A stretch of 64,000 nucleotides of DNA from an uncultured Steroidobacter sp. GTDB lineage: Bacteria > Pseudomonadota > Gammaproteobacteria > Steroidobacterales > Steroidobacteraceae. The position numbers and the translations under genes were made by a program. Under the pieces are notes generated by a model. It searched no databases. It saw nothing but the letters and a program-made list of their open reading frames with translations, and was not told where the DNA came from. Location: positions 228,995-292,994 of the forward strand of contig CALMII010000018.1 in assembly GCA_937864115.1 (NCBI GenBank), given 5' to 3'. Shown here one piece after another: positions 44,857 to 52,290 of the stretch; position 1 is the first letter of the stretch; each line of letters begins with the position of its first letter.

Positions 44857-45717
44857 CTACTTCTTCCTCTTCACCCCCCACCGCACGCCCGCCGCGTCGG
44901 TGGCCGGGAACATGGCCGCTTCGCCGCCGGCCGCGAGGACTGCGTGGACGGGGGGCTGGGTGCTCAGGAAGCCGAAGTCCCAGCCGAAGATGGAGGCCAT
45001 GTCGGCGCGGACCATGGTGTCGACCGCCGGGTACTCGCTCCAGCCCGGGTGGATGACCTCGTGCACGAGCGGGCGGCCGGCGCGGTCCATGCCGAAGACG
45101 AACGGGCGCTCCGTCACCCATCGCTCCGGCGCGGCCTCATCCCCGTCGCGCGTCGGCGGCTTGCGGCCGACGACACGAAGGGTCTGCTCGGTGAGGCGCA
45201 TGTGCTTCTGCACGTGCGTGCCGGGGGCCATGCCGCCGTCGGGCCAGAGGACGCGGTACTCCGAACCGATGAGGAGCGTCTGCTGCTTGACCTCATCCTC
45301 GATCGGGGCGCAGACGCAGGGGTGGTTGTACCAGCGACGCAGGAGCCAGGCGATGGGGCGGCTGGAAACGACCTCGCGGATGTAGACCACGCCGCGCTGG
45401 CCGGCGTCGCCGGTGCGGCCCGCGCCGCCGGGTGCGCCGACGAGGCGGACGCAGATGCGCAGGGCGAGGGAGTTGTGTCGTCGGAGGTAGGGCCAGCGGG
45501 TGCCGTAGATGCGGACGTGGGTGCGCTGCACGCCGACGAGGCTGATGGCCGCGCCGGGGCGGCCGTCGGGGAGGAGGAAGGGCTTCTTGGCGTAGAGATC
45601 GAGTTCGAGGGGCGGGCCGGAGGTGGGCGGGAGGAACTTGGTCAGCAACGCCGGGGGCACGGCCCACGTCGCCACCGCTACATGGGCCAGGCGGGCTGTG
45701 AGCGTGGGGTGGGACAT
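44857..45717 (-). CDS. DUF2071 (YqjF-like, acetoacetate-decarboxylase-like fold) protein
   Basis: 286 residues from 45717 (MSHPTLTARLAHVAVAT). Family marks: LLTKFLPPTSGPPLELDLYA, ISLVGVQRTHVRIYGTRWP, ALRICVRLVG and GVVYIREVVSSRPIAWLLRR. DUF2071 proteins have an acetoacetate-decarboxylase-like fold and mostly unknown function. In the second half it is longer than simple members and carries VFGMDRAGRPLVHEVIHP. A segment of short AAATGGC repeats (45724-45750) separates it from the divergent metallophosphoesterase. Confidence 0.8.
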   Translation of the reverse strand: MSHPTLTARLAHVAVATWAVPPALLTKFLPPTSGPPLELDLYAKKPFLLPDGRPGAAISLVGVQRTHVRIYGTRWPYLRRHNSLALRICVRLVGAPGGAGRTGDAGQRGVVYIREVVSSRPIAWLLRRWYNHPCVCAPIEDEVKQQTLLIGSEYRVLWPDGGMAPGTHVQKHMRLTEQTLRVVGRKPPTRDGDEAAPERWVTERPFVFGMDRAGRPLVHEVIHPGWSEYPAVDTMVRADMASIFGWDFGFLSTQPPVHAVLAAGGEAAMFPATDAAGVRWGVKRKK

Positions 45718-45820
45718 TCGGGAAATGGCAAAGGGCAAATGGCAAATGGCGAATCAAGACCTGGCAAGCGGGGGCTTGGGCCAAGAATACGGCGATTGGG
45801 GGTGGCTCTATGCTGTTTGC

Positions 45821-46711
45821 GTGCGTGCGAGCCCGGACATTTCGTATCGAACGCCGATCCCGGCGCGCCCGGTGGAGGCGATCGAGATTGCCCATCCTGC
45901 CGTGCCCGCCGGGCTTGACGGGGTGACGATCCTGCACGTGTCTGACCTGCATGTGCGCCGGGCCATGCCGGGGACGGAGCGCTCGCGGATGGTGCTCGAG
46001 GCGCTGGCGCGGACGGAGGCGGACCTGATCGTGCTGACGGGCGATCTGATGGATGAGCCGGGGCACGAGGCCGGGGCGCTGGAAGTGGTGCGGGCGATGG
46101 CGGGGGTGTGGCGGGCGCGCCACGGGGTGTTTGGGGTCTTTGGCAACCACGACACACCACACTTCCAGCGGGCGTGCCGGGATGGGATTCCCGGCATCCG
46201 GTGGATCGGGGGAGAGGTGGTGGAGGTGGCGATCGGTGGAGAGATCCTCGGGCTGATGGGGATGGACTGGCCCGAGGATCCGCTGGAGGTGATGCTCGGA
46301 AGGGAGAAGGGATCAAGGGATCGTGGGATCGAGGGATCAGGTGATCCGACCTCGACCCCTCGATCCCATGATCCCTCAACGCCTTTGGTTGCGTTGGCTC
46401 ATCATCCGAACTCGTTGATCGGAGCTGCGACAATGGGGATTCCGATCCTGCTCGCCGGTCACACGCACGCGGGGCAGATCCGGCTGCACCCGCGGCTGGC
46501 GCCGCACACGTCGAGCGACCTGCCCATGCACCTGGCCTCGGGGATGCTTCGGCTCCAAGACACGCTCTGCTGCATCACCCGCGGGCTGGGGGATGGGGTG
46601 GTGGAGGGGCTGCGGATCAACTGTGCGCGGCAGATGCCGCTGTACTCGTTGCGGAGGGGGGGGATGCCGGGCGGGAGCGGGGGTGGGGTGGAGCAGGTGG
46701 TGGGGTGGTGA
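45821..46711 (+). CDS. Calcineurin-like metallophosphoesterase (YaeI type)
   Basis: About 296 residues. Motifs of the family in order: HVSDLHVRR (first metal-binding block), VLTGDLMDEPG, VFGNHDTPHF, LAHHPNSL and AGHTHAGQIRLHP. This subgroup includes YaeI, a UDP-diacylglucosamine-type or related phosphoesterase. The start is not certain: GTG 45821 gives a normal N-terminus, while an upstream in-frame ATG lies in repeat sequence. Between GREKG and the HHPN block an insert (residues about 164-192) is encoded by a 20-bp-arm palindrome. The C-terminus (GGGVEQVVGW) recurs, degraded, after the toxin-antitoxin genes. Confidence 0.82.
   Translation: MRASPDISYRTPIPARPVEAIEIAHPAVPAGLDGVTILHVSDLHVRRAMPGTERSRMVLEALARTEADLIVLTGDLMDEPGHEAGALEVVRAMAGVWRARHGVFGVFGNHDTPHFQRACRDGIPGIRWIGGEVVEVAIGGEILGLMGMDWPEDPLEVMLGREKGSRDRGIEGSGDPTSTPRSHDPSTPLVALAHHPNSLIGAATMGIPILLAGHTHAGQIRLHPRLAPHTSSDLPMHLASGMLRLQDTLCCITRGLGDGVVEGLRINCARQMPLYSLRRGGMPGGSGGGVEQVVGW
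46316..46376. repeat. Inverted repeat inside the metallophosphoesterase gene
   Basis: Arms 46316-46335 (AGGGATCGTGGGATCGAGGG) and 46357-46376 pair with one mismatch over 20 bp. They encode the low-complexity insert SRDRGIEGSGDP...SHDPST in frame. The GGGATC unit recurs three to four times in each arm. Confidence 0.8.
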
Positions 46712-46747
46712 ACACGCGAGCGAGCGGTCCGGGCAACGTGGCGACGC

Positions 46748-47186
46748 TCATCGACCGTCGCCGGGCGTCAGGATTTCGACGCCGTATCGTCTGAAGTCTC
46801 GCGGATTGAACGTCACGATGCGCGTGCCGCCGTGCGCGCAACGCGGCGACCAGCCTCGCATCATGCGCCGGCTTGCCGCGCACCGCGTGCTTGACGACGA
46901 TCTCTCGCCATCGCTCCAGCAGGTCCGACGGATCGGGGAGGAGCACAAACGCCTCCAGGAAGTCGCCGATGCAGGCGTCCGCGTCCGACGGCTTGAGTCC
47001 ATATCCGTTCACGCCGAGGGGGCGAGTCGCAACGACCCAGAACTCGGTGAGCACCTGGGGGCAGACCGCCAACTCGCCGCCGAGCGACCGCGGCGTGCGA
47101 ACGGCCTGCTCCGCGGCGCGCCCCTTGGGACTGTCGCGTTCGAGCAGGCGTGCCAGCACGCTTGTGTCCCCCAGCACCGGTCCCAT
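46748..47186 (-). pseudogene. PIN-domain toxin, apparently frameshifted
   Basis: From 47186 the frame reads MGPVLGDTSVLARLLERDSP, typical of a PIN nuclease (VapC-like; first acidic residue D8), up to KPAHDARLVAALRA. It then changes to arginine-rich nonsense at about 46831-46835. The family's expected C-terminal end (GGTRIVTFNPRDFRRYGVEI) continues in the next frame and stops at 46748. So there is one indel near codon 118, or a sequencing error. It starts directly after the antitoxin stop, as in type II toxin-antitoxin pairs, and an intact copy would be an RNase. Confidence 0.72.
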
Positions 47187-47441
47187 TCACTTTCCGTTCG
47201 GCTTCTTCTGCGGCTCGTCGTACAGGGCGTCCGTGGAGAGCGCCGTATCGGGCAACTCGACGCCCACAGCTCGGGCCCGCACCCGTCCGAGCGTCGCGTG
47301 CCTGCGCGAGGGGCCGTCGCTCTTGGACGTTGCTTCGCGAACCCGGGCGACGCCGCGCGCACCCTCGGGCAAGTCCACGGGCCCCTCGGGACGCAGCACG
47401 CCGTGCTCGTACACGAAGTTGAACTCCTGTTCGCGATCCAT
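47187..47441 (-). CDS. Putative antitoxin of the PIN toxin
   Basis: 84 residues from 47441 (MDREQEFNFVYEHGVLRPEG-PVDLPEGARG...). The FVYEHGVLRP-PVDLPEG pattern resembles AF2212/DUF104-type antitoxins. The stop touches the PIN start (TGA then ATG), so they are translationally coupled. An upstream ATG at 47465 would add eight residues. Neither has a good ribosome site. Confidence 0.65.
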   Translation of the reverse strand: MDREQEFNFVYEHGVLRPEGPVDLPEGARGVARVREATSKSDGPSRRHATLGRVRARAVGVELPDTALSTDALYDEPQKKPNGK

Positions 47442-47484
47442 GAACCAAGGATATGCGCCGTTCATATCGGCAACGCGAGCGAGT

Positions 47485-47595
47485 TGGAGGGTGGAGGGGC
47501 TGCGGACCGGCTGCCCGCCGCAGATGCGGCGGTACACGTTGCGGCGGGGGAGATGGTGGGGAGGAGGGGTGGTCGAGCAGATGGTGGGGTGGTAA
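47485..47595 (+). pseudogene. Degenerate copy of the metallophosphoesterase 3' end
   Basis: The sequence reads VEGLRTGCPPQMRRYTLRRG and ends VVEQMVGW-stop. It matches the last part of the metallophosphoesterase (VEGLRINCARQMPLYSLRRG ... GVEQVVGW) at both DNA and protein level. It has no 5' part. The two copies (46599-46711 and 47485-47595) flank the toxin-antitoxin cassette in direct orientation. Confidence 0.7.
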
Positions 47596-47683
47596 AAGCG
47601 ATTTAGGACTTGCGTGAAAGCCCTCGCCTCTGCCATACTGGCCGCCTGTCACGGGGCGGACGGGGCCGGGTCCGGAGGTTCCT

Positions 47684-48328
47684 ATGGGCTTCATGGGCGG
47701 CATCATCGGCGGCGTGTTGGCGGGCGTGATCGGGGCGGTGATCTGGGCGTTCATCGCGTACTACGCGAACGTCGAGATCGGGTGGATCGCGTGGATCATC
47801 GGCGGGCTGGGGGGGGTGGGCGTGGCGATCGGGTGCAGGGGGGAGACGGGGACCGAGACGGGGGCGCTGGCGGCGATCATCGCGCTGGTGTCGATCTGCG
47901 GCGGGAAGTTCGCGGCGATCCACATGGACGCGCAGGCCGTATCGACGACCATGGCCGCGAGCGTGCGGTTGAGCGACGAGGACGCGAAACTGTACATGGC
48001 GGGGCAACTGGTGACGGAGTACGAGGGCGCGGGCAAGACGCTCACCTGGCCCAAGGACATGACCGCGGACGCGGCGGAGACGCCGGCGGACTATCCCAAG
48101 GACCTGTGGAAGGACGTGGAGACGCGCTGGGCGGCGATGGGCGGCGCGGACCAGGCGTCGTACCGCGCGCGGATCGAGGCCCGGATGAAGGCGGACCTGC
48201 GCGAGATGGTGCACGGCATGGCCAACGCCGACTACAAGTCCACGTTCGGGTTCCTGGATGTGGTGTTCTTCCTGCTGGCGCTGGTGACGGCGTTCAAGGT
48301 CGGGGGCGGGATGGCGGGGGGCGACTGA
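47684..48328 (+). CDS. Membrane protein, unknown function
   Basis: 214 residues. Three N-terminal hydrophobic segments (GGVLAGVIGAVIWAFIAYYA; IGWIAWIIGGLGGVGVAIGC; ALAAIIALVSICGGKFAAI), then a soluble part of about 100 residues (LSDEDAKLYMAGQLVTEYEG), and a last segment (LDVVFFLLALVTAFKVGGG). GGAGG lies six bases upstream of the ATG. Planctomycete-type hypothetical; no family recognised. Confidence 0.7.
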   Translation: MGFMGGIIGGVLAGVIGAVIWAFIAYYANVEIGWIAWIIGGLGGVGVAIGCRGETGTETGALAAIIALVSICGGKFAAIHMDAQAVSTTMAASVRLSDEDAKLYMAGQLVTEYEGAGKTLTWPKDMTADAAETPADYPKDLWKDVETRWAAMGGADQASYRARIEARMKADLREMVHGMANADYKSTFGFLDVVFFLLALVTAFKVGGGMAGGD

Positions 48329-48370
48329 CGCGCACGGGCGGGCAGGCCGCTCGCGCCATCCGCGGAGATC

Positions 48371-48889
48371 TCACGCCGCCATGCGGCGCGCTTCCGGGTG
48401 GCCGGGCTTGGCGCGCACGCCGTGGGGGGCGTCGGGCTTCTCCTTCCAGTCCTCGACGTTGCGCAGGTTCAGCTCGCTGGGCATGGTCTTGCGATAGCCG
48501 AGCAGGCGGACGACCTCGAGCACGTCGGTCCATGTGGGGAACATCTTGCCGTTGGCCTTCTTGAAGGCTTCGACGGCCGAGAGGAAGTGGAACTGCTCGG
48601 AGGTCATCTCCCCCTCTTCGGCGGCCTTCATGAAGTCGCTGCGGCGGCGGCCCACGCCGCGCCGACGCTCGAGGCCCGTGAAATCGTCCGCGCCCGAGGC
48701 CCCCTGCTTGGAGGCGAACGCGGCGAGGTCGCGCCGGTCGGCGCCGGTGCGCCGGTCGAGGACGCCGTTGGCCGGGCGCGCCGGCGCGTGGTCGCCGCCG
48801 GAACACTTCCCGCAGCAGCCGCCCTCGCTCTGGCGACGGTCGGCGGGGCGGTCGGGGTTCGGATTGCTGGTGCAGCCGTGGGTGGACAT
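48371..48889 (-). CDS. Hypothetical protein with Cys-rich N-terminus
   Basis: 172 residues. The N-terminal region has GGCCGKCSGGDH, a possible metal site. A disordered, arginine-rich middle (LDRRTGADRRDLAAF, LERRRGVGRRRSDF) follows, and then an ordered helical end (FKKANGKMFPTWTDVLEVVR-LLGYRK). I know no function for it. It is convergent with the membrane protein at 47684. Confidence 0.6.
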   Translation of the reverse strand: MSTHGCTSNPNPDRPADRRQSEGGCCGKCSGGDHAPARPANGVLDRRTGADRRDLAAFASKQGASGADDFTGLERRRGVGRRRSDFMKAAEEGEMTSEQFHFLSAVEAFKKANGKMFPTWTDVLEVVRLLGYRKTMPSELNLRNVEDWKEKPDAPHGVRAKPGHPEARRMAA

Positions 48890-48960
48890 GGGCGATGGCT
48901 CCTGCCGGACGGGCCCGAGCCACGCGTGATCACCCGATACTCGCCGGGGTGGGCGCGGGA

Positions 48961-49326
48961 TCAGAAGTCCTCGTCCTCGTCATCATCGTCCTCGTCGCCG
49001 CCGAACTCGTCGTCGTCGTCGTCTTCCCCGAAGAACTCGTCCTCATCGTCCTCAAACTCGTCCTCATCCTCAACGTCGTCCTCGTCGTCATCGGCGTCGT
49101 CGTCGCCGAAGGGCTCGTCCTCGTCCTCGTCGTCGTCCTTACCGGACCCTTTGGCGTCGTCGGCGAGCGGCACCAGGAACGGCGCCGGGGAAAACTCGGA
49201 CGTGCCCGCGCCGGCGAGGGTGGCCGCGGCCGCGATGAGGTCGTACGCCTCGCCCGTCCCGACGCGCGCCAGGAGGAGCGTGGCCGGGGTCTCGATCGCG
49301 TTGCCAAGGGTGGTGTGCGCCTGCAT
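48961..49326 (-). CDS. Small protein with long Asp/Glu tail
   Basis: 121 residues from 49326. The N-terminal 55 residues look folded and hydrophobic (ETPATLLLARVGTGEAYDLI, AAAATLAGAGT). The last 50 are almost all Asp and Glu (DDDADDDEDDVEDEDEF and similar), encoded by GTC/CTC-rich codons on the + strand. Such acidic tails may bind cations or basic proteins. The codon repeat (TCGTCCTCG) may expand by slippage. Confidence 0.6.
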   Translation of the reverse strand: MQAHTTLGNAIETPATLLLARVGTGEAYDLIAAAATLAGAGTSEFSPAPFLVPLADDAKGSGKDDDEDEDEPFGDDDADDDEDDVEDEDEFEDDEDEFFGEDDDDDEFGGDEDDDDEDEDF

Positions 49327-49557
49327 GACTGAATCCTCGTCTGCCGAGCCCCGCCTCCCGTTTCTTTTCCCCTCGGGGCGCGCCCGCCGCTCCACGCTCG
49401 TACCATCCGACCCGGGTGTTCCGGCCCAAAGGTCGGTACACTACTCACCTTCGGGTGGGTGTCAACACCCTCGGTCCAGCCCCCCGCCCCCCCACCCCCC
49501 CGCCCCCGTGCCCGCGCGGCCACCCACGCCCGAACCCTTCTTTCCCACACCCCTTCT

Positions 49558-50217
49558 ATGCCCATCACAGCGTCGAGCCAAGCGGCCCCCAAGGAACCCT
49601 TCCAGCCCGTGGCCGCCCTGCTGGCGGCCGTCTTCCCGGGATTGGGGCATTTCTATCTCGGACAGGTCCGCAAGGGGGCTCTGATCTGCGGCGGTGTGCT
49701 CGGGCTGTTCTTCACCGGGCTGCTCATCGGGGGGATCTCCTGCATCGATCGGCGCGAGAACTTCATCTGGTTCCTCGGGCAGTCCCTGGTCGGTCCGATC
49801 GCCCTCGGACTCGACTACGTCCACCAGAACCGCCTGAAAGTCATCGGCCCCGACGGCCAGGGCAAGACCGTCCTGCGCTCGGCCAACCCCGACGAGACGC
49901 GAGACCCCCAGACCGGACGGGCGGTGCCCATCGTCCGCAACGTGCATGGCGGGGCCGCGCTCGACGCGAGCGGACGCCCCTTCGCCCACGCCCCGGGCGG
50001 GGCCACCATCTCTCCGGCGTGGCCGCCGTACGTGAAGTCCCTCTCGCGCACGAACGAGCTCGGGACGCTGTTCACCACCATCGCGGGGTTCATGAACGTG
50101 ATCGTCTTCATCGACGCGGCGTTCACGCATCGCGTGGAGCGCCGCCGTCGCCCCGTCGTTCGCGACGACGGCGTGGCCAGGACGCTCCGCGTTCCCGTTG
50201 CGGGAGGCTCGCGATGA
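49558..50217 (+). CDS. DUF6677-like membrane protein
   Basis: 219 residues from ATG 49558. Begins with a soluble stretch, then PVAALLAAVFPGLGHFYLGQ-VRKG, typical of planctomycete DUF6677 and TM2-like proteins, followed by two or three further membrane segments (ALICGGVLGLFFTGLLIGGI; LFTTIAGFMNVIVFIDAAF). The end is soluble and basic. The next gene overlaps its stop by four bases (ATGA). The 160 bases upstream are C-rich low complexity. Confidence 0.72.
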   Translation: MPITASSQAAPKEPFQPVAALLAAVFPGLGHFYLGQVRKGALICGGVLGLFFTGLLIGGISCIDRRENFIWFLGQSLVGPIALGLDYVHQNRLKVIGPDGQGKTVLRSANPDETRDPQTGRAVPIVRNVHGGAALDASGRPFAHAPGGATISPAWPPYVKSLSRTNELGTLFTTIAGFMNVIVFIDAAFTHRVERRRRPVVRDDGVARTLRVPVAGGSR

Positions 50218-50564
50218 GCCTGATGCACACGCTGGCGTGGGGAGCCACGACGATGCTGGCCCTGGCCCAGAGCGCGGCCGGCGCGCCGGCGGACGGGAGC
50301 GGCATGATCCGTCCCCCGTACCGCCCCTTCATCGATCCGCTGGAGGTCCACGGATGGTGGTGGGCCATGCTGGTGCCGATGGCGCTGGGAATCGCCGTGG
50401 TGTACAAGGCCGTGCGTGTGCTGCACGAGGATGTGCCGTGGGGCAAGTATCTGCGCGAGGTGGTCGCGATGACCCTGCAGGTGGTCGTCGGGATGATCCT
50501 GCTGGTGGCGGCGTCGTACGCGCTCGTCGAGGTGTACGCGCGATGGATCGCGGGCAGGCAGTAG
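50214..50564 (+). CDS. Small membrane protein coupled to the DUF6677-like gene
   Basis: 116 residues. A signal-like start (TLAWGATTMLALAQSAAGAP), then two hydrophobic segments (WWWAMLVPMALGIAVVYKAV and MTLQVVVGMILLVAASYALV) around VLHEDVPWGKYLRE. The ATGA overlap with the preceding gene suggests coupled synthesis, and the two may form a complex. No family known to me. Confidence 0.7.
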   Translation: MSLMHTLAWGATTMLALAQSAAGAPADGSGMIRPPYRPFIDPLEVHGWWWAMLVPMALGIAVVYKAVRVLHEDVPWGKYLREVVAMTLQVVVGMILLVAASYALVEVYARWIAGRQ

Positions 50565-50587
50565 GCTCCGGGGAGAGGGGGGGCCGC

Positions 50588-52237
50588 TCACAGGTAGCTG
50601 GCCACCTCGAATCGCGACTTCATGTCCAGATTGATGATCATGTAGCGCAGCGCATCCGGGGCGTGGTCGTGGCCGTTCTTCTCGGGGGTGGTGCTCTCGG
50701 GCTTGGCGGGGTCGTAGCGGTAGCGGGTGAGGCACTCGATGAGCCTGGCGCAGGAGTGGTGGACGAGCAGGCGGGGGCGGTGGGCGGGGGCCTCGCCGCC
50801 GCGCGAGGGGTTGATGCGGTCGGCGACCATGCGGATGCTCGGGGCGAGGTCCATGGGGCGGGGGGGGAGGCGGAGGCCGCGCTCCTTGAGGATGCTCACG
50901 CACGGATCGGGGGGCGCGGGCGTGTGCGCGGCCCCGGCGGGATCGACGCCGAGGAACTCGATCTGGTCGTGCGAGCAGACGCCCTGCGCGACCCAGCGGT
51001 CGAGGGCGTCGGCGAAGTCGTGCACCAGCGCGCCGGTGCGAACATACTCGCGGAGCACCGTGACGCCGCCGTCGTGGTCCACGCCCGCGAGCAGCAGCAC
51101 GCCCTCGGAGCGGTAGCCGAAGTCCATGCCGCCGATGTAACGCTCGAAGGCCCCGGGGACGGGATCACCGACGACGTGGGTGGCCGCGTCGAAGGCGGGA
51201 TAGACCGTGTCCGAGCGGCTCGGGCGGAGGCAGAGCATCTCGGCCTCCCAGGTCTCCTGCGAGACGCGGGCCTTCATGCCGGCGGCGTCGGCGACGGTGA
51301 TGTGGCCGGCGCGCGGCGGGATCATCGGGGCCTTGGCGCGCCCCTCGCACTCGGGGTGGAGGATGCAGCGCTCGCAGACGTGCTCGGGGCCGCAGTGCTC
51401 GAGGACGTCGAGGACGCCCCAGCGGAAGGTGGGGCGCATGGGGCGGGCCTTGGCGGGGTCGTTCGGTTCGGCGGGCGGGTGCGCCGGGCGTTGCCCGAGT
51501 TGCGGGCCGACGAGGGACCACATCAGGCCGAAGGGTTGGTGCATGGTGGAGAGGGCCTCGACGCCGGCGCGCACCAACGGGCCCCAGGGGCCGATACAGG
51601 GCATGGATCGCGTGACAAGTTGGGCGGCGTCCCAGACCTCGGGGTCGAAGAGATCGACCTCGTCGCAGCGGAGTTTCTGCACGCGCGTGCCGCGCACGGA
51701 CATCTGGCTGGCGGCGAGGACCTCGGCGACGGAGTTTTGCTGTGTTCCCTTCCGGATGATGGTGACGGAACGGGCGGTGATGCGCCGGGGGATCGAGTCG
51801 AGGTTCTCGTGGCCGAGGAAGGTCGCGAGGTGGGCCCGCATTCGGAGGCTCTGCTCCAGCGAGCCGCCGAGGATGCGGATCTGGATGCCGGGCTTGAAGA
51901 GCAGGTCAAGGAGCGTGGCGAGGGCGCCGAGATAGGTCTTGCCCCCGCCGCGGTTGGCCCAGACGACGATGTCGGGGGAGTTCGCATTTGGCGCATCGGG
52001 CGCGGAGAGGCGGGCGTACTTGCCCTCGAAGAAGACATGGCACAGATACTCGAACGGCGCGGCGTGCCCGGGCAGGAGCGGCGTGCGGGCGATGTGGACG
52101 CCGAGCACATCTTTGAGCCAGTCGTGGAGTTCGTCGGGGTCCTGGGGTGGGTACTCAAGCAAGGGCACGAGCCACGCGGGCGGCTCGGGTTTCTCGGGCG
52201 CATCGACAGCCTTGGTGTTCTTTGGTTTGCTCGGCAT
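50588..52237 (-). CDS. Terminase large subunit-like ATPase/nuclease
   Basis: 549 residues from 52237 (MPSKPKNTKA), with the full set of phage DNA-packaging motor motifs. Walker A WANRGGGKT (93-101), Walker B with catalytic glutamate LRCDEVD (189-195), then an RNase-H-like nuclease with acidic residues D372 (GGMDFGYRSEG), D432 (LGVDPAGAA) and D528 (DHAPDALRYM). A Cys cluster sits between the domains (CGPEHVCERCILHPEC, 282-297), perhaps a zinc knuckle. No portal, capsid, protease or small terminase lies nearby. It is 53 bases downstream of the ABC-GNAT gene on the same strand. Either a prophage remnant or a domesticated motor. Confidence 0.85.
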   Translation of the reverse strand: MPSKPKNTKAVDAPEKPEPPAWLVPLLEYPPQDPDELHDWLKDVLGVHIARTPLLPGHAAPFEYLCHVFFEGKYARLSAPDAPNANSPDIVVWANRGGGKTYLGALATLLDLLFKPGIQIRILGGSLEQSLRMRAHLATFLGHENLDSIPRRITARSVTIIRKGTQQNSVAEVLAASQMSVRGTRVQKLRCDEVDLFDPEVWDAAQLVTRSMPCIGPWGPLVRAGVEALSTMHQPFGLMWSLVGPQLGQRPAHPPAEPNDPAKARPMRPTFRWGVLDVLEHCGPEHVCERCILHPECEGRAKAPMIPPRAGHITVADAAGMKARVSQETWEAEMLCLRPSRSDTVYPAFDAATHVVGDPVPGAFERYIGGMDFGYRSEGVLLLAGVDHDGGVTVLREYVRTGALVHDFADALDRWVAQGVCSHDQIEFLGVDPAGAAHTPAPPDPCVSILKERGLRLPPRPMDLAPSIRMVADRINPSRGGEAPAHRPRLLVHHSCARLIECLTRYRYDPAKPESTTPEKNGHDHAPDALRYMIINLDMKSRFEVASYL

Positions 52238-52246
52238 GATCCCCCC

Positions 52247-52283
52247 ACTTCCCCTGCTCCCCGGCTCCCCTGCTCCCCTGCTG
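52247..52283. repeat. GGGGAGCA repeat, copy 2 (reverse orientation)
   Basis: CCCCTGCTCC-type units, the reverse complement of the repeat at 41028-41059, fill the gap between the ABC-GNAT stop and the terminase start. It could separate or modulate the two genes. Confidence 0.75.
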
Positions 52284-52290
52284 ATCGAAC

